A DNA stretch of 58,292 bases from contig JAAHFN010000041.1 in NCBI GenBank assembly GCA_010672965.1, positions 1-58,292 of the forward strand, in the 5' to 3' direction. Every line of letters starts with the position of its first letter. The stretch's first letter is position 1. The translations under genes and the position numbers were made by a program. This DNA is from Oscillatoria sp. SIO1A7 (lineage in GTDB: Bacteria; Cyanobacteriota; Cyanobacteriia; Cyanobacteriales; Laspinemataceae). The notes under the pieces are model-generated. The model saw nothing but the letters and a program-made list of their open reading frames with translations. It made no database searches and was not told where the DNA came from. Of the stretch, positions 51,030-58,292 are shown piece by piece.

Positions 51030-52274
51030 ATGTCAACACAAGTTATAAGCGAAACGACTGTTCATAAAATAGCGATCGTCGGCGGCGGGGCCGGAGGTAT
51101 TACCGTTGCCGCTCAATTGCTCAATAAAAATCCAGCTCTAGACATTGCAATTATCGAGCCATCGGACAAGCATTACTATCAACCGGCTTGGACTTTGGTG
51201 GGCGGAGGTCAATACAAAATCGAGGATACAGCTAGAAATCAAAAAGACTGTATCCCCGCCGGGGTGACTTGGATTAAAGACTATGCAGTTGACTTAGACC
51301 CAGATAACAATACAGTCACGACCAAAGGCGGGCAGCAAATCCGGTATGACTATCTAGTTTTAGCCCCGGGAATTCAGATTAATTGGTCGCTAATTAAAGG
51401 TCTGCAAGAATCCCTGGGTAAAGACGGAGTTTGTAGCAACTATGCCTATCAATACGCTCCTTATACTTGGGAAACGATTGAAAAGTTTCCAGGGGGAACT
51501 GCCATATTCACCTACCCGGCTACACCAATTAAGTGCGGGGGAGCGCCACAAAAAATTATGTACATGGCGGATGATGCTTTTCGGCAAAAAGGAGTTCGCG
51601 ATCGCTCCAACATCATCTATTGCAATGCTAGCGCCGCTATTTTTCCCATAAAAGCCTATGCAGACGCCCTGATGAAGGTTGTCGATCGCAAAAATATTGA
51701 CGTCAAACCCCAATACAATCTCAAAGAAATCAAAGCAGACAGTAAAGAAGCAATCTTTGACGTAACTACTCCCGAAGGGGTGCAAGAAGTCGCCATCAAA
51801 TACGACATGATTCACGTCACCCCCCCCATGAGCGCTCCCGACTTTATCAAACAAAGTAAATTAGCTTCTGAGGCAGGTTGGGTAAATGTCAATAAAGAAA
51901 CTCTACAACATAACGTTTATCCCAATGTTTTCAGCTTAGGGGATGCGTCTTCTCTGCCCACCTCCAAGACAGCAGCGGCTATTCGAGGCCAAGCCCCTGT
52001 TTTAGTCCAGAACTTACTCGCCCTCATGGCCGCTGACGAAATCGAGAATCAATATGATGGCTATACTTGCTGTCCCTTGATTACCGGATATGGCAAAACC
52101 ATGTTTGCTGAATTCGACTATGAGAAGAAACCCAATCCCACTTTTCCTCTGGAGCCAACTAAAGAGCGCTATATAATGTGGCTGGTGAAAAAGTATCTCT
52201 TGCCTTGGCTGTATTGGAATCGGATGTTGAAAGGCAAGCCCTTTGAGCGAGGTCTGTTGAAAGGATCGACTTAA
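51030..52274 (+). CDS. sqr: Sulfide:quinone oxidoreductase, type II-like
   Basis: 414 residues from ATG 51030, chosen because GGGAG lies ~8 bp upstream; 50997 is an alternative. An FAD-dependent peripheral membrane enzyme oxidising sulfide to sulfur with electrons passed to plastoquinone. IAIVGGGAGGITVAAQLLNK is the FAD-binding beta-alpha-beta motif, YDYLVLAPGIQINW the second FAD motif, and NVFSLGDASSLPTSKTAAAI the third. Redox Cys are seen in PATPIKCGGAPQKIMYM and YTCCPLITGYGK. The KCGGAPQK form and the length match the type II (mitochondrial SQOR-like) enzymes. The C-terminal amphipathic helix (MWLVKKYLLPWLYWNRMLKG) fits membrane attachment. No ArsR-type sulfide regulator is adjacent. It suggests tolerance of, or growth on, sulfide. 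Confidence 0.9.
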   Translation: MSTQVISETTVHKIAIVGGGAGGITVAAQLLNKNPALDIAIIEPSDKHYYQPAWTLVGGGQYKIEDTARNQKDCIPAGVTWIKDYAVDLDPDNNTVTTKGGQQIRYDYLVLAPGIQINWSLIKGLQESLGKDGVCSNYAYQYAPYTWETIEKFPGGTAIFTYPATPIKCGGAPQKIMYMADDAFRQKGVRDRSNIIYCNASAAIFPIKAYADALMKVVDRKNIDVKPQYNLKEIKADSKEAIFDVTTPEGVQEVAIKYDMIHVTPPMSAPDFIKQSKLASEAGWVNVNKETLQHNVYPNVFSLGDASSLPTSKTAAAIRGQAPVLVQNLLALMAADEIENQYDGYTCCPLITGYGKTMFAEFDYEKKPNPTFPLEPTKERYIMWLVKKYLLPWLYWNRMLKGKPFERGLLKGST

Positions 52275-52276
52275 TC

Positions 52277-52338
52277 GGGACAGCGGTCAGCTTTCCGGCT
52301 AAAAGCTGACCGCCGATCGCTAACTGCTTATTGCTATA
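52277..52338. mobile_element. Partial family B element
   Basis: GGGACAGCGGTCAGC and TAACTGCTTATTGCTATA; it lies between the convergent SQR and TPR genes. The inverted pair GGTCAGCTTT / AAAGCTGACC inside could act as a terminator. Confidence 0.45.
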
Positions 52339-52342
52339 ACTA

Positions 52343-52771
52343 TTATCTAGATTTGAGTTTTTCTAGGTTTTGCTTGACTAGAGCGATCGCCTCTGGCTTG
52401 CCCTGTTGCGCGTATAGCTCGCTAGCAATGACGAGATTTCTGGCCGCCTCATTATCTTGACGTAAGTTGGCAAACGTCATGCCTCGGTTGTGATAAGCTT
52501 CGGCAAAATTAGAAGCTAATTCAATAGCTAGATTTAATCTATCTAAAGCTTGGCGATAATTGCCAGACCGATAAGCCTCAAGTCCCTGCTCAAAATATTC
52601 CATTGCCGCGCTTTCCAGATCCGCCGGAGGTTCTGCAGGAGCGGGGATTGGTTCTGGGAAGAGAACTGAAATACTCCCTGCGCCAATGTAAGCCCGCAGC
52701 ATAACGCCAACCCCAATTCCAATTACTGCAGCAAGAGCGATCGCCGCAATTAATAGCTTGATTAACTCCAT
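52343..52771 (-). CDS. Membrane-anchored TPR protein
   Basis: 142 residues. An N-terminal transmembrane helix (LLIAAIALAAVIGIGVGVML) is followed by a Pro/Ala linker (PEPIPAPAEPPADLESAAME) and two to two-and-a-half TPR units (YFEQGLEAYRSGNYRQALDR, LNLAIELASNFAEAYHNRGM, NLRQDNEAARNLVIASELYA). ATG 52771 gives MELIKLLIAA; 52774 is one codon earlier. The TPR part is probably a protein-interaction scaffold facing the cytoplasm or periplasm. Partner unknown. Confidence 0.8.
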   Translation of the reverse strand: MELIKLLIAAIALAAVIGIGVGVMLRAYIGAGSISVLFPEPIPAPAEPPADLESAAMEYFEQGLEAYRSGNYRQALDRLNLAIELASNFAEAYHNRGMTFANLRQDNEAARNLVIASELYAQQGKPEAIALVKQNLEKLKSR

Positions 52772-53148
52772 CAATTAATTTATTCCTTAGTTTTCTTCTT
52801 AATTTATTTTTTGAATTCGCAAGAGGTCGGCATTGATAGTATGCTCTCATTATAGCGGTGAAAGCCATTGATGTTGAGAACAGCCCTGCGGCAATGCACC
52901 CAACCCGAGTATTCATGCAATACCCTCTCGGTTATCTGCTTACTGCTATAATTGTTAGGGGTTTTTTCAGGACTGCTGCGACGGACGATAGCTTTCGGGC
53001 GCGATCGCTCGGAGCCGCTCGTACACAGAATATAACAAGTTGCTCTATCGCAACCTGGCTTAAATAAAGATTCTGTGAAATCTTAGCTTTCAAATCCCAC
53101 ATTTAAACGCGATAATTTTTGTTGAAAACAGCTCTTTTGCCCAGCCTG

Positions 53149-53186
53149 CTACCCCACACCCCACACCCCCCACACCCCACATCCTA
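53149..53186. repeat. CCCCACAC tandem array (inverse GTGTGGGG)
   Basis: Four to five CCCCACAC units, the same type as the arrays at 22756 and 38379 in inverse orientation. The interval 52772-53580 otherwise has no convincing gene. Confidence 0.75.
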
Positions 53187-53585
53187 GCATTGGGCTGGTT
53201 CTAGACTTTTATTTCGACCTACGGTTTGCAGTTTAATTATTTATGCAATATCAATGTTTCTCTGTTGGTTTTTATTAAAATATTTTTCGACAAATATTGA
53301 AGCTGGTAGGATAGTAAGTAATTAAGTTAAGTTAAGATTATAAAGAGAATCTAAAATAGATCTAGAACTGTAAATCAGGGTTCTTACAGACAAGGCAATT
53401 GGGAAAAGGCGGTCCAAGTGAGGCAAATTTTACGGATCGCCAGACAATAAGCGGGTATAAAACGAAACGAGCGATCGCTCGCTCTTCGACTGTATGGCAA
53501 ACATCGCAAATAGGAGTGGTTGATATAGCAACCAATGCATCTGTATTAGTCAGCGCTTGCGCTAAGTCGGTGCTACCTCGTTCTT

Positions 53586-53687
53586 ATATCAGATCCGCTT
53601 AATTAACCTAAAAAACAATCTGTTCGTCCTGAGCCGGTCGTTGGACGTTACAAATTTTTTGTGCGGGTATTTAACCGGATTTGATAT
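53586..53687. mobile_element. MITE-like element, family A, short copy
   Basis: ATATCAGATCCGCTTAATTA at the left and TTTAACCGGATTTGATAT at the right; 102 bp. Confidence 0.75.
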
Positions 53688-53704
53688 TAGTAGCTGTAAA
53701 GAGT

Positions 53705-53825
53705 GCTAACCTCAATTGCTCTAAGGTTAACAAGAATCGGGGAAATAAAGGAATAAAACCGTGGTGCGGGCAAACCGCATCTAGCCCTCTTTAGGCAGAG
53801 GGGCTTGGATTCGTGCGGCCTGACA
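53705..53825 (+). promoter_or_regulatory. Candidate structured leader with mutually exclusive helices
   Basis: Hairpins TAACCT/AGGTTA (53707-53729), GTGCGG/CCGCAT (53764-53780) and GCCCTCT/AGAGGGGC (53784-53804) lie in a row. A second GTGCGG at 53813-53818 can pair with the same CCGCA, enclosing the third hairpin, so two folds compete. AGAATCGGGGAAA flanks the region at about 53733 and 53858. It is upstream of the SLH-M23 gene, with a partial family A element in between. Riboswitch-like behaviour is inferred. Confidence 0.35.
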
Positions 53826-53904
53826 AGTTGCATAAGTCCTGGGAAATCTATAACCGAGAATCGGGGAAACTAGAAATGTTGAAAATCGAATCAGAGCCCA
53901 TGCC

Positions 53905-54003
53905 CTGTAGGGGCGGTGCCCCCGTGCCCGCCCCAAGCCAATCGGGGCAATCGCGGGGGGATTGCCCCTACGGGATTTATGAGTAATTAACCGGATTTGA
54001 TAT
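53905..54003. mobile_element. Family A element lacking its left end
   Basis: GTAGGGGCGGTGCCCCCGTG, its inverse ATTGCCCCTACGGGATTTAT, then GTAATTAACCGGATTTGATAT; the left terminal repeat is not recognisable. It lies 88 bp upstream of the SLH-M23 start codon. Confidence 0.7.
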
Positions 54004-54090
54004 TAGTCTTGATGCGACAGCAGGCAAATTATAGAGTCAGCCGCAAGGTTGCAAGCGCAATCTGTTATTCCCGCCAAGGAGGCTAACTGG

Positions 54091-56106
54091 ATGAAAATTC
54101 CCAATATTGCTCTGGGCACCCTAGCTGTTTTAGCCACAGCAGATATATCCCCTAAAGCGATCGCCAATTCCGAGAGCGAGACGAGTACAGCTTATCAAAC
54201 TGCCTCTTTACCAAGTCTGGAAGCCGAAGCCCAGCGATCGTTTATCGACATACAAGGCCACCCTGCAAGAGACTTTATTGAGGAGCTGCAACGGCGAAAT
54301 ATTATTCAGGGTTTTCCAGATGGCACCTTCGAGCCCGAAGCACCTATGACGCAGGCGCAGCTAGCCGCCTTGTTAGTCAAAGCTTTCCCAAAGCAAAGCC
54401 CGAGCGATACCCAGCAAGGCAATAGTTATCCTGCCCCGGCTTCCGCTCATTGGGCAAATGCTGCTCTGCTCGCCGCCTCTGAAATGGGATTTCTCCAGAG
54501 CGACCGAAATTCCCAGAGCAATCCCAATCGAACAGTATCGCGGCTCCAAGTATTAGAGGCTTTGGTCAAGGGTCTAGAGCTAAAAGCGCTAGGGGAAATG
54601 CCACTGGATAGTAGCGTTGATTTTGAGGATATCGCCGCAATTACCGACGAAGAAAAGGAAATAGTTGCGGCGGCGATCGCCAATCAGTTGATTATCCCCG
54701 ACCCCAACAACGTATTTTTACACCCCTATCGAACGGCCACCCGTGCCGATGTTGCTGGTTTTCTCTATCGAGCCTTATTGCTCCAGAACAAACAACCTGT
54801 TTTAGCAGAGGCTTCACCTTCATCTTCTTATGCTACTTACCAAGATGAAGAACTTCAAGGAGAAAATGTTTCGCAACTCAGCGAGATGACCGAGCTGGAC
54901 TATGGTACGGCGGCAAATTATTGGGACGAATCTAATGATTGGCTCGATCTATCGGATAGTTTGGAAACTATTGAGGATTTGAACCTGTTCTATAGCTCTA
55001 ACAATTTCTCTAATTACTCTGACAGGTTCTCTAATAACAACGAGATGGCCGCGCCGTCTCCGCCGATAGAGAGCCGCCGATCGCAGCGCGCAGATTTGCT
55101 AGGGGCGGAAATACGCGATCGCTTGGAGCGCCTTTCGAGTTCTTTCGAGCCAAACTCTTCTGAGCCAAACTATTTCGAGCCAAACTCTTCTGAGCCAAAT
55201 TCTTCTGAGCCAAACTATTCCGAGCCAAACTATTCCCGAGGACAAGCGATCGCCGAGCCCCGGGAATCTCAAGAAGATATAGTTGCTGTTAGGGTACGCG
55301 ATCGCTTGGAGCGCCTTTCGAGCCAGCAAGGTTCTTCCCAGCAAAGTTTTTCCCAGCCAAACTATTCCCGAGGACAAGCGATCGCCGAGCCTCGGGAATC
55401 TCAAGGGGACATGGTTGCTGTTAGGGTACTAGATCGCTTGGAGCGCCTTTCGAGCCAGCAAGGTTCTTCCCAGCAAAGTTTTTCCCAGCCAAACTATTCC
55501 CGAGGACAAGCGATCGCCGAGCCCCGGGAATCTCAAGAGGATATAGTTGCCGTTAGAGTACGCGATCGCTTGGAGCGCTTAAGGCATAAATTACCAAACT
55601 TCTCCAATAGCTCTTCCGATTCGCCGACTTCTCCAAAATTACCGCCTCTAAGATCCGCCACCGCCTACTTACCCAAACCCCCTCTTATGTTTGAGGGCTA
55701 TATTTGGCCGGCCAAAGGCGTCTTTACTTCCGGCTATGGCATCCGCTGGGGACGAATGCATTATGGCATTGACGTTGCCGGTCCGATTGGCACGCCAATT
55801 CTGGCAGCGGCTCAAGGCACTGTCACCTATGCCGATTGGAATGGCGGTTATGGTTATCTGGTGGAAATCGAACATTCCGATGGCAGTTTGACTCGCTATG
55901 CCCACAACCATCGTATTTTGGTGCTAGTCGGTCAGCAGGTCGAGTCCGGCGAGCAAATTGCTGAAATGGGCAGCACCGGCTATAGTACCGGCCCCCATTT
56001 GCACTTTGAAATCCACATTCCCGGTCGCGGCCCAGTAGATCCGGTAGCTTATTTGCAAGAGCGTCCCCCCAGGGTAGCTGTCAAAGAGCTTAAGCCTCTT
56101 GACTAA
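54091..56106 (+). CDS. SLH-domain and M23 (LytM) peptidase protein with 43-aa repeats
   Basis: 671 residues from ATG 54091, which has AAGGAGG 8 bp upstream. After a signal peptide (MKIPNIALGTLAVLATADIS region), two or three S-layer-homology-like segments follow (FIDIQGHPARDFIEELQRRN then GFPDGTFEPEAPMTQAQLAA; later LGEMPLDSSVDFEDIAAI), which would anchor it to the cell wall. The middle holds SEPNSSEPN-type units and three near-identical 43-residue repeats (QAIAEPRESQEDIVAVRVRD then RLERLSSQQGSS). The C-terminal M23 domain has MHYGIDVAG (Zn ligands H and D) and GPHLHFEIH (third ligand). Predicted role: peptidoglycan hydrolysis at the envelope. All Zn ligands are intact. Confidence 0.9.
   Translation: MKIPNIALGTLAVLATADISPKAIANSESETSTAYQTASLPSLEAEAQRSFIDIQGHPARDFIEELQRRNIIQGFPDGTFEPEAPMTQAQLAALLVKAFPKQSPSDTQQGNSYPAPASAHWANAALLAASEMGFLQSDRNSQSNPNRTVSRLQVLEALVKGLELKALGEMPLDSSVDFEDIAAITDEEKEIVAAAIANQLIIPDPNNVFLHPYRTATRADVAGFLYRALLLQNKQPVLAEASPSSSYATYQDEELQGENVSQLSEMTELDYGTAANYWDESNDWLDLSDSLETIEDLNLFYSSNNFSNYSDRFSNNNEMAAPSPPIESRRSQRADLLGAEIRDRLERLSSSFEPNSSEPNYFEPNSSEPNSSEPNYSEPNYSRGQAIAEPRESQEDIVAVRVRDRLERLSSQQGSSQQSFSQPNYSRGQAIAEPRESQGDMVAVRVLDRLERLSSQQGSSQQSFSQPNYSRGQAIAEPRESQEDIVAVRVRDRLERLRHKLPNFSNSSSDSPTSPKLPPLRSATAYLPKPPLMFEGYIWPAKGVFTSGYGIRWGRMHYGIDVAGPIGTPILAAAQGTVTYADWNGGYGYLVEIEHSDGSLTRYAHNHRILVLVGQQVESGEQIAEMGSTGYSTGPHLHFEIHIPGRGPVDPVAYLQERPPRVAVKELKPLD
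55228..55590 (+). repeat. Three 129-bp in-frame repeats inside the SLH-M23 gene
   Basis: Units begin with TATTCCCGAGGACAAGCGAT at about 55228, 55363 and 55492 and each contains two HIP1-type sites (GCGATCGCC and CGCGATCGC or variant). Each codes for about 43 residues. Confidence 0.85.
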
Positions 56107-56117
56107 AAGTCTTGTAA

Positions 56118-56229
56118 TATAGCATTACCGACGCTCGGGAGCGGACAGGAATCAAAGTGCTCTTTTGCTTGAATTGGCAAGGCTTTGGCGCTCAAGCTGA
56201 CTGCTGATAGCTGACCGCTTGCTGCTATA
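56118..56229. mobile_element. MITE-like element, family B
   Basis: TATAGCATTACCGACGCTCG at the left and CCGCTTGCTGCTATA at the right; 112 bp. It follows directly after the SLH-M23 stop codon. The rest of 56230-56602 holds no recognised feature. Confidence 0.7.
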
Positions 56230-56602
56230 GTAAGTCTCTCGGCTATCAGCGGTCAGGCGATTCTCCTGCAAAGACCCTGCGCGAACGACCTATTGCCGGC
56301 TTGTAGGGGCCGAGCTGGGCGGGGCATACCGCCATAAGCCCGATCCGTTCCCTGAATCCGTAATGCTATACTGCGCGCACCGAGGCTCAGAGCGTTGCTC
56401 TCGCCCGGAGGGTATGCGATTCGTGTCGCGATCGCGATCGCCTCTGGTGCAGGAGAATCGGCTTACTGCCACAAAACACAAGCTCCCACAATCTACAGCC
56501 CACACCCTGCTCTTGCTATCCTCAACCATCTTCCGTTAACTTGACATGAATGGAGTTCGCTTCAAGCACCGCTCCTTCAATTGCTAATTACCAACTAGAT
56601 CA

Positions 56603-57262
56603 ATGAAAGCATTCGTAGCAGGAGCAACTGGTCAAACGGGTCGTCGAATTGTAAAAGAACTGGTTCAGCGCAATATTCCCGTCCGGGCATTGGTAAGGAA
56701 TTTGGAAACCGGCCAAGAAATTTTACCTCCAGAGGTAGAATTAGTCGTCGGCGATGTCTTAAATCCAGAGATTCTCTGGGAAGCCATAGGAGATAGCACG
56801 GTTTTGCTTTGTGCGACAGGGGCCAAACCAAGCCTAGATTTCTTTGGTCCCTATAGAGTTGACTGTGAAGGCACAAAAAATTTAGCTAATGCCGCGAAAA
56901 AAAAAGGAATCGAGCATTTTGTGCTTGTTTCTTCTTTATGTGTCTCCCAACTGTTCCATCCATTAAATCTGTTTTGGTTAATTTTAGTTTGGAAAAAACG
57001 GTCCGAAGAATATCTCCAGCAAAGCGGACTCAATTACACTATTGTGCGTCCCGGCGGTCTGCGTAACGATGAAACCTCATCTCCCCTTGTTATGTCTTCT
57101 GCGGATACCCTCTTTGAAGGAAGTCTTCCCAGGACGAAAGTGGCACAGACTTGTGTTGAAGCTCTGTTTCAGCCCGAGGCTCGCAATAAAATAGTGGAGA
57201 TTGTTACCTCTGAGGATGCTCCGGGCAAAACTTTTGAGGAACTCTTTGCCAGCGTTAATTAA
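56603..57262 (+). CDS. NAD(P)-binding atypical SDR (NmrA-like)
   Basis: 219 residues. MKAFVAGATGQTGRRIVKEL is the Rossmann glycine motif (GxxGxxG), followed by VRALVRNLETGQE, LVVGDVLNPEILWEAI and IEHFVLVSSLCVSQ. The length fits the short NAD(P)H-binding/NmrA-like family found in cyanobacteria and plastids (relatives of Ycf39-type and TIC62-type proteins). The YxxxK of classical SDRs is not obvious, as in other atypical SDRs; a K follows at LVWKKRSEEYLQ. Substrate unknown. It may share a transcript with the muramidase gene 75 bp downstream. Confidence 0.88.
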   Translation: MKAFVAGATGQTGRRIVKELVQRNIPVRALVRNLETGQEILPPEVELVVGDVLNPEILWEAIGDSTVLLCATGAKPSLDFFGPYRVDCEGTKNLANAAKKKGIEHFVLVSSLCVSQLFHPLNLFWLILVWKKRSEEYLQQSGLNYTIVRPGGLRNDETSSPLVMSSADTLFEGSLPRTKVAQTCVEALFQPEARNKIVEIVTSEDAPGKTFEELFASVN

Positions 57263-57337
57263 ATATCGCGACCTCCCACACTCGCGACCCTTCCCACACT
57301 CATTACTCATTGACTGTTGTTGATTGCCAATGCACGC

Positions 57338-57976
57338 ATGAAAATAATTAAACGTCTGCTAGCCGGTGGTGCTGCTGCTATCGTCTGGGCATTGTTGCTG
57401 ATGCACTGGCAAGAACAAGTAGGGACTCCCTGTAAGTCGGCCGTAGGTTATAAAGTTCCCTTAGTTATGCATGGAGGCGACCCCTATATTCGGGCGCTCA
57501 TGCGAACTATATCGGCGAGCGAGTCTAATGTCACCTGCCCCTATAGGGTTTTATATGGTGGCAAATATTTCCAGGATTTGAGCCAACATCCCGATCGATG
57601 TATCGGTATTGGTTGGGGACCAAATCGAGGTAATTGCACTACTGCAGCGGGTCGCTATCAGTTTATTACTACAACATGGTTGGAAACCGCAAGACTCTAT
57701 CATCCCAATCCCTCGGGGTTGCTGTCTTGGCAGAAGAGATATAGCTTTGCCCCGAAATATCAGGATTTAGTCGTTTATGGTTGGTTGAGCGATCGCTATG
57801 CTTGGGGTGCAGATATTTCTAAATTACTACGCCAGGAAAGATTAGATGAGGTTTTATTGCTTTTATCTGGAACTTGGACGAGTTTGGGATACGGTATAGA
57901 AACTAACTCTATGTCTGGATATTTGCCAAGTATTTATAAGGAAATGCTCCAAGAAGAACTCAATCGTGCTTGGTAA
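57338..57976 (+). CDS. Secreted muramidase, GH104 / lambda-lysozyme-like
   Basis: 212 residues from ATG 57338; an upstream TTG is less likely. A signal anchor (LLAGGAAAIVWALLLMHWQE) is followed by the catalytic domain. DPYIRALMRTISASESNVTC carries the candidate catalytic Glu early in the fold, and YRVLYGGKYFQDLSQHPDRC, GNCTTAAGRYQFITTTWLET and a C-terminal helical part follow. The TAAGRYQF motif is characteristic of phage lambda endolysin-type lytic transglycosylases. Predicted to cleave peptidoglycan glycan strands in the periplasm. No holin or phage genes are nearby, so it is a host cell-wall enzyme. Confidence 0.85.
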   Translation: MKIIKRLLAGGAAAIVWALLLMHWQEQVGTPCKSAVGYKVPLVMHGGDPYIRALMRTISASESNVTCPYRVLYGGKYFQDLSQHPDRCIGIGWGPNRGNCTTAAGRYQFITTTWLETARLYHPNPSGLLSWQKRYSFAPKYQDLVVYGWLSDRYAWGADISKLLRQERLDEVLLLLSGTWTSLGYGIETNSMSGYLPSIYKEMLQEELNRAW

Positions 57977-57980
57977 TTCT

Positions 57981-58275
57981 AGGGTGTAGGGTGTGGGGGG
58001 TGGGGTGTGGGGTGTAAGGGAGGAGAGAGGGGAAGACAAGGGAGAGGGGGAAGACAAGGGAGAGGGGGAAGACAAGGGAGAGGGGGAAGACAAGGGAGAA
58101 ATTACTAATTCCCGACACCCGACACCCGACACCCGACACCCGACACCCGACACCCCACACCCGACACCCGACACCCGACACCCGACACCCGACACCCGAC
58201 ACCCGACACCCGACACCCGACACCCGACACACGACACCCGACACCCGACACCACACACCCCACACACAACCCCCG
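57981..58275. repeat. Compound STRR array (GTGTGGGG, 18-bp GGGGAAGACAAGGGAGAG, CGACACC)
   Basis: GTGTAGGGTGTGGGGGGTGG units to 58016, then four 18-bp units GGGGAAGACAAGGGAGAG (58027-58098), then about 19 CGACACC heptamers (58113-58250) and CACACCCC to the window edge. Non-coding. Confidence 0.85.
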
Positions 58276-58292
58276 AAATCATAAACGCCCAC

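Noticed and set aside
53705..53870. c-di-AMP (ydaO/yuaA) riboswitch
   Set aside because: The conserved GGGGTGAATC and CCGTCAGCTAACCTCG segments are missing, so only an unnamed structured leader is reported.
57338..57976. Prophage lysis gene
   Set aside because: The muramidase is of phage-lysozyme type but has a signal anchor and no holin, spanin or structural phage genes nearby.
57863..58292. Minus-strand frames of 110-139 residues at the right edge
   Set aside because: They translate CGACACC and GTGTGGGG arrays into GVGCRVSGVGC-type repeats and overlap the muramidase gene.

Overview
The window looks like chromosomal DNA of a filamentous, non-heterocystous-type (Oscillatoriales-like) cyanobacterium. 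The evidence is the frequent GCGATCGC (HIP1) octamer, several cyanobacterial protein families (DUF1822, DUF4058, DUF4359, Nif11-like, SLH plus M23, kinases with an N-terminal four-Cys ribbon), and intergenic DNA crowded with short tandem repeats and palindromic mobile repeats. No rRNA, tRNA, CRISPR array, intact transposase or prophage was seen. Genus cannot be assigned from sequence alone.

Layout. 1-3.2 kb: a PhoD-like phosphatase gene with five N-terminal repeats, the start of a second copy at the left edge, and a mobile-repeat insertion that cuts the C-terminus of the full copy. 3.5-9.1 kb: a small conserved protein, an SF2 helicase, and a PIN-toxin operon whose antitoxin is fused to a STAS-like domain, with a toxin-less paralogue and debris beside it. 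9.2-16 kb: MuiA-like protein, two small paralogous proteins (one behind a 22-bp phased repeat array), an isocitrate-lyase/PEP-mutase family enzyme and a membrane protein. 16.4-26.1 kb: envelope block (beta-barrel-like protein, a repeat protein with Asp-rich and poly-Thr segments, a small secreted protein, an L,D-transpeptidase), a dicarboxylate symporter, a Nif11-like protein and DUF1822. 27-31.5 kb: adenylate cyclase / periplasmic binding protein / adenylate cyclase operon. 31.9-39.7 kb: two DUF4359 proteins, a toxin-antitoxin pair with a frameshifted toxin, a lipid kinase, a CPA2 antiporter with USP domains, and DUF4058. 39.7-42 kb: gene-free, repeat-rich, with a candidate 6S-like ncRNA. 42-48.6 kb: Ser/Thr kinase followed by three tandem TPR-like/periplasmic binding proteins. 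48.9-58.3 kb: MscS channel, type II sulfide:quinone oxidoreductase, TPR protein, SLH-M23 peptidase, NAD(P)-binding protein and GH104-like muramidase.

The strongest theme is signalling with transport-type binding proteins. Four LivK-like periplasmic binding proteins are present and none has an ABC permease or ATPase beside it. One sits between two class III cyclases and carries a peptidoglycan-binding domain inserted inside its fold. Three follow a membrane kinase that lacks its own sensor domain; the first is in the same reading frame as the kinase, separated by one stop codon. I infer that both loci are ligand-sensing modules in which the binding protein feeds a cyclase or kinase instead of a transporter.

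The second theme is repeat traffic. At least seven families of palindromic elements occur in many copies. They truncate a gene, abut a start codon and replace a duplicated promoter-proximal segment, and heptamer/octamer tandem arrays fill many spacers.
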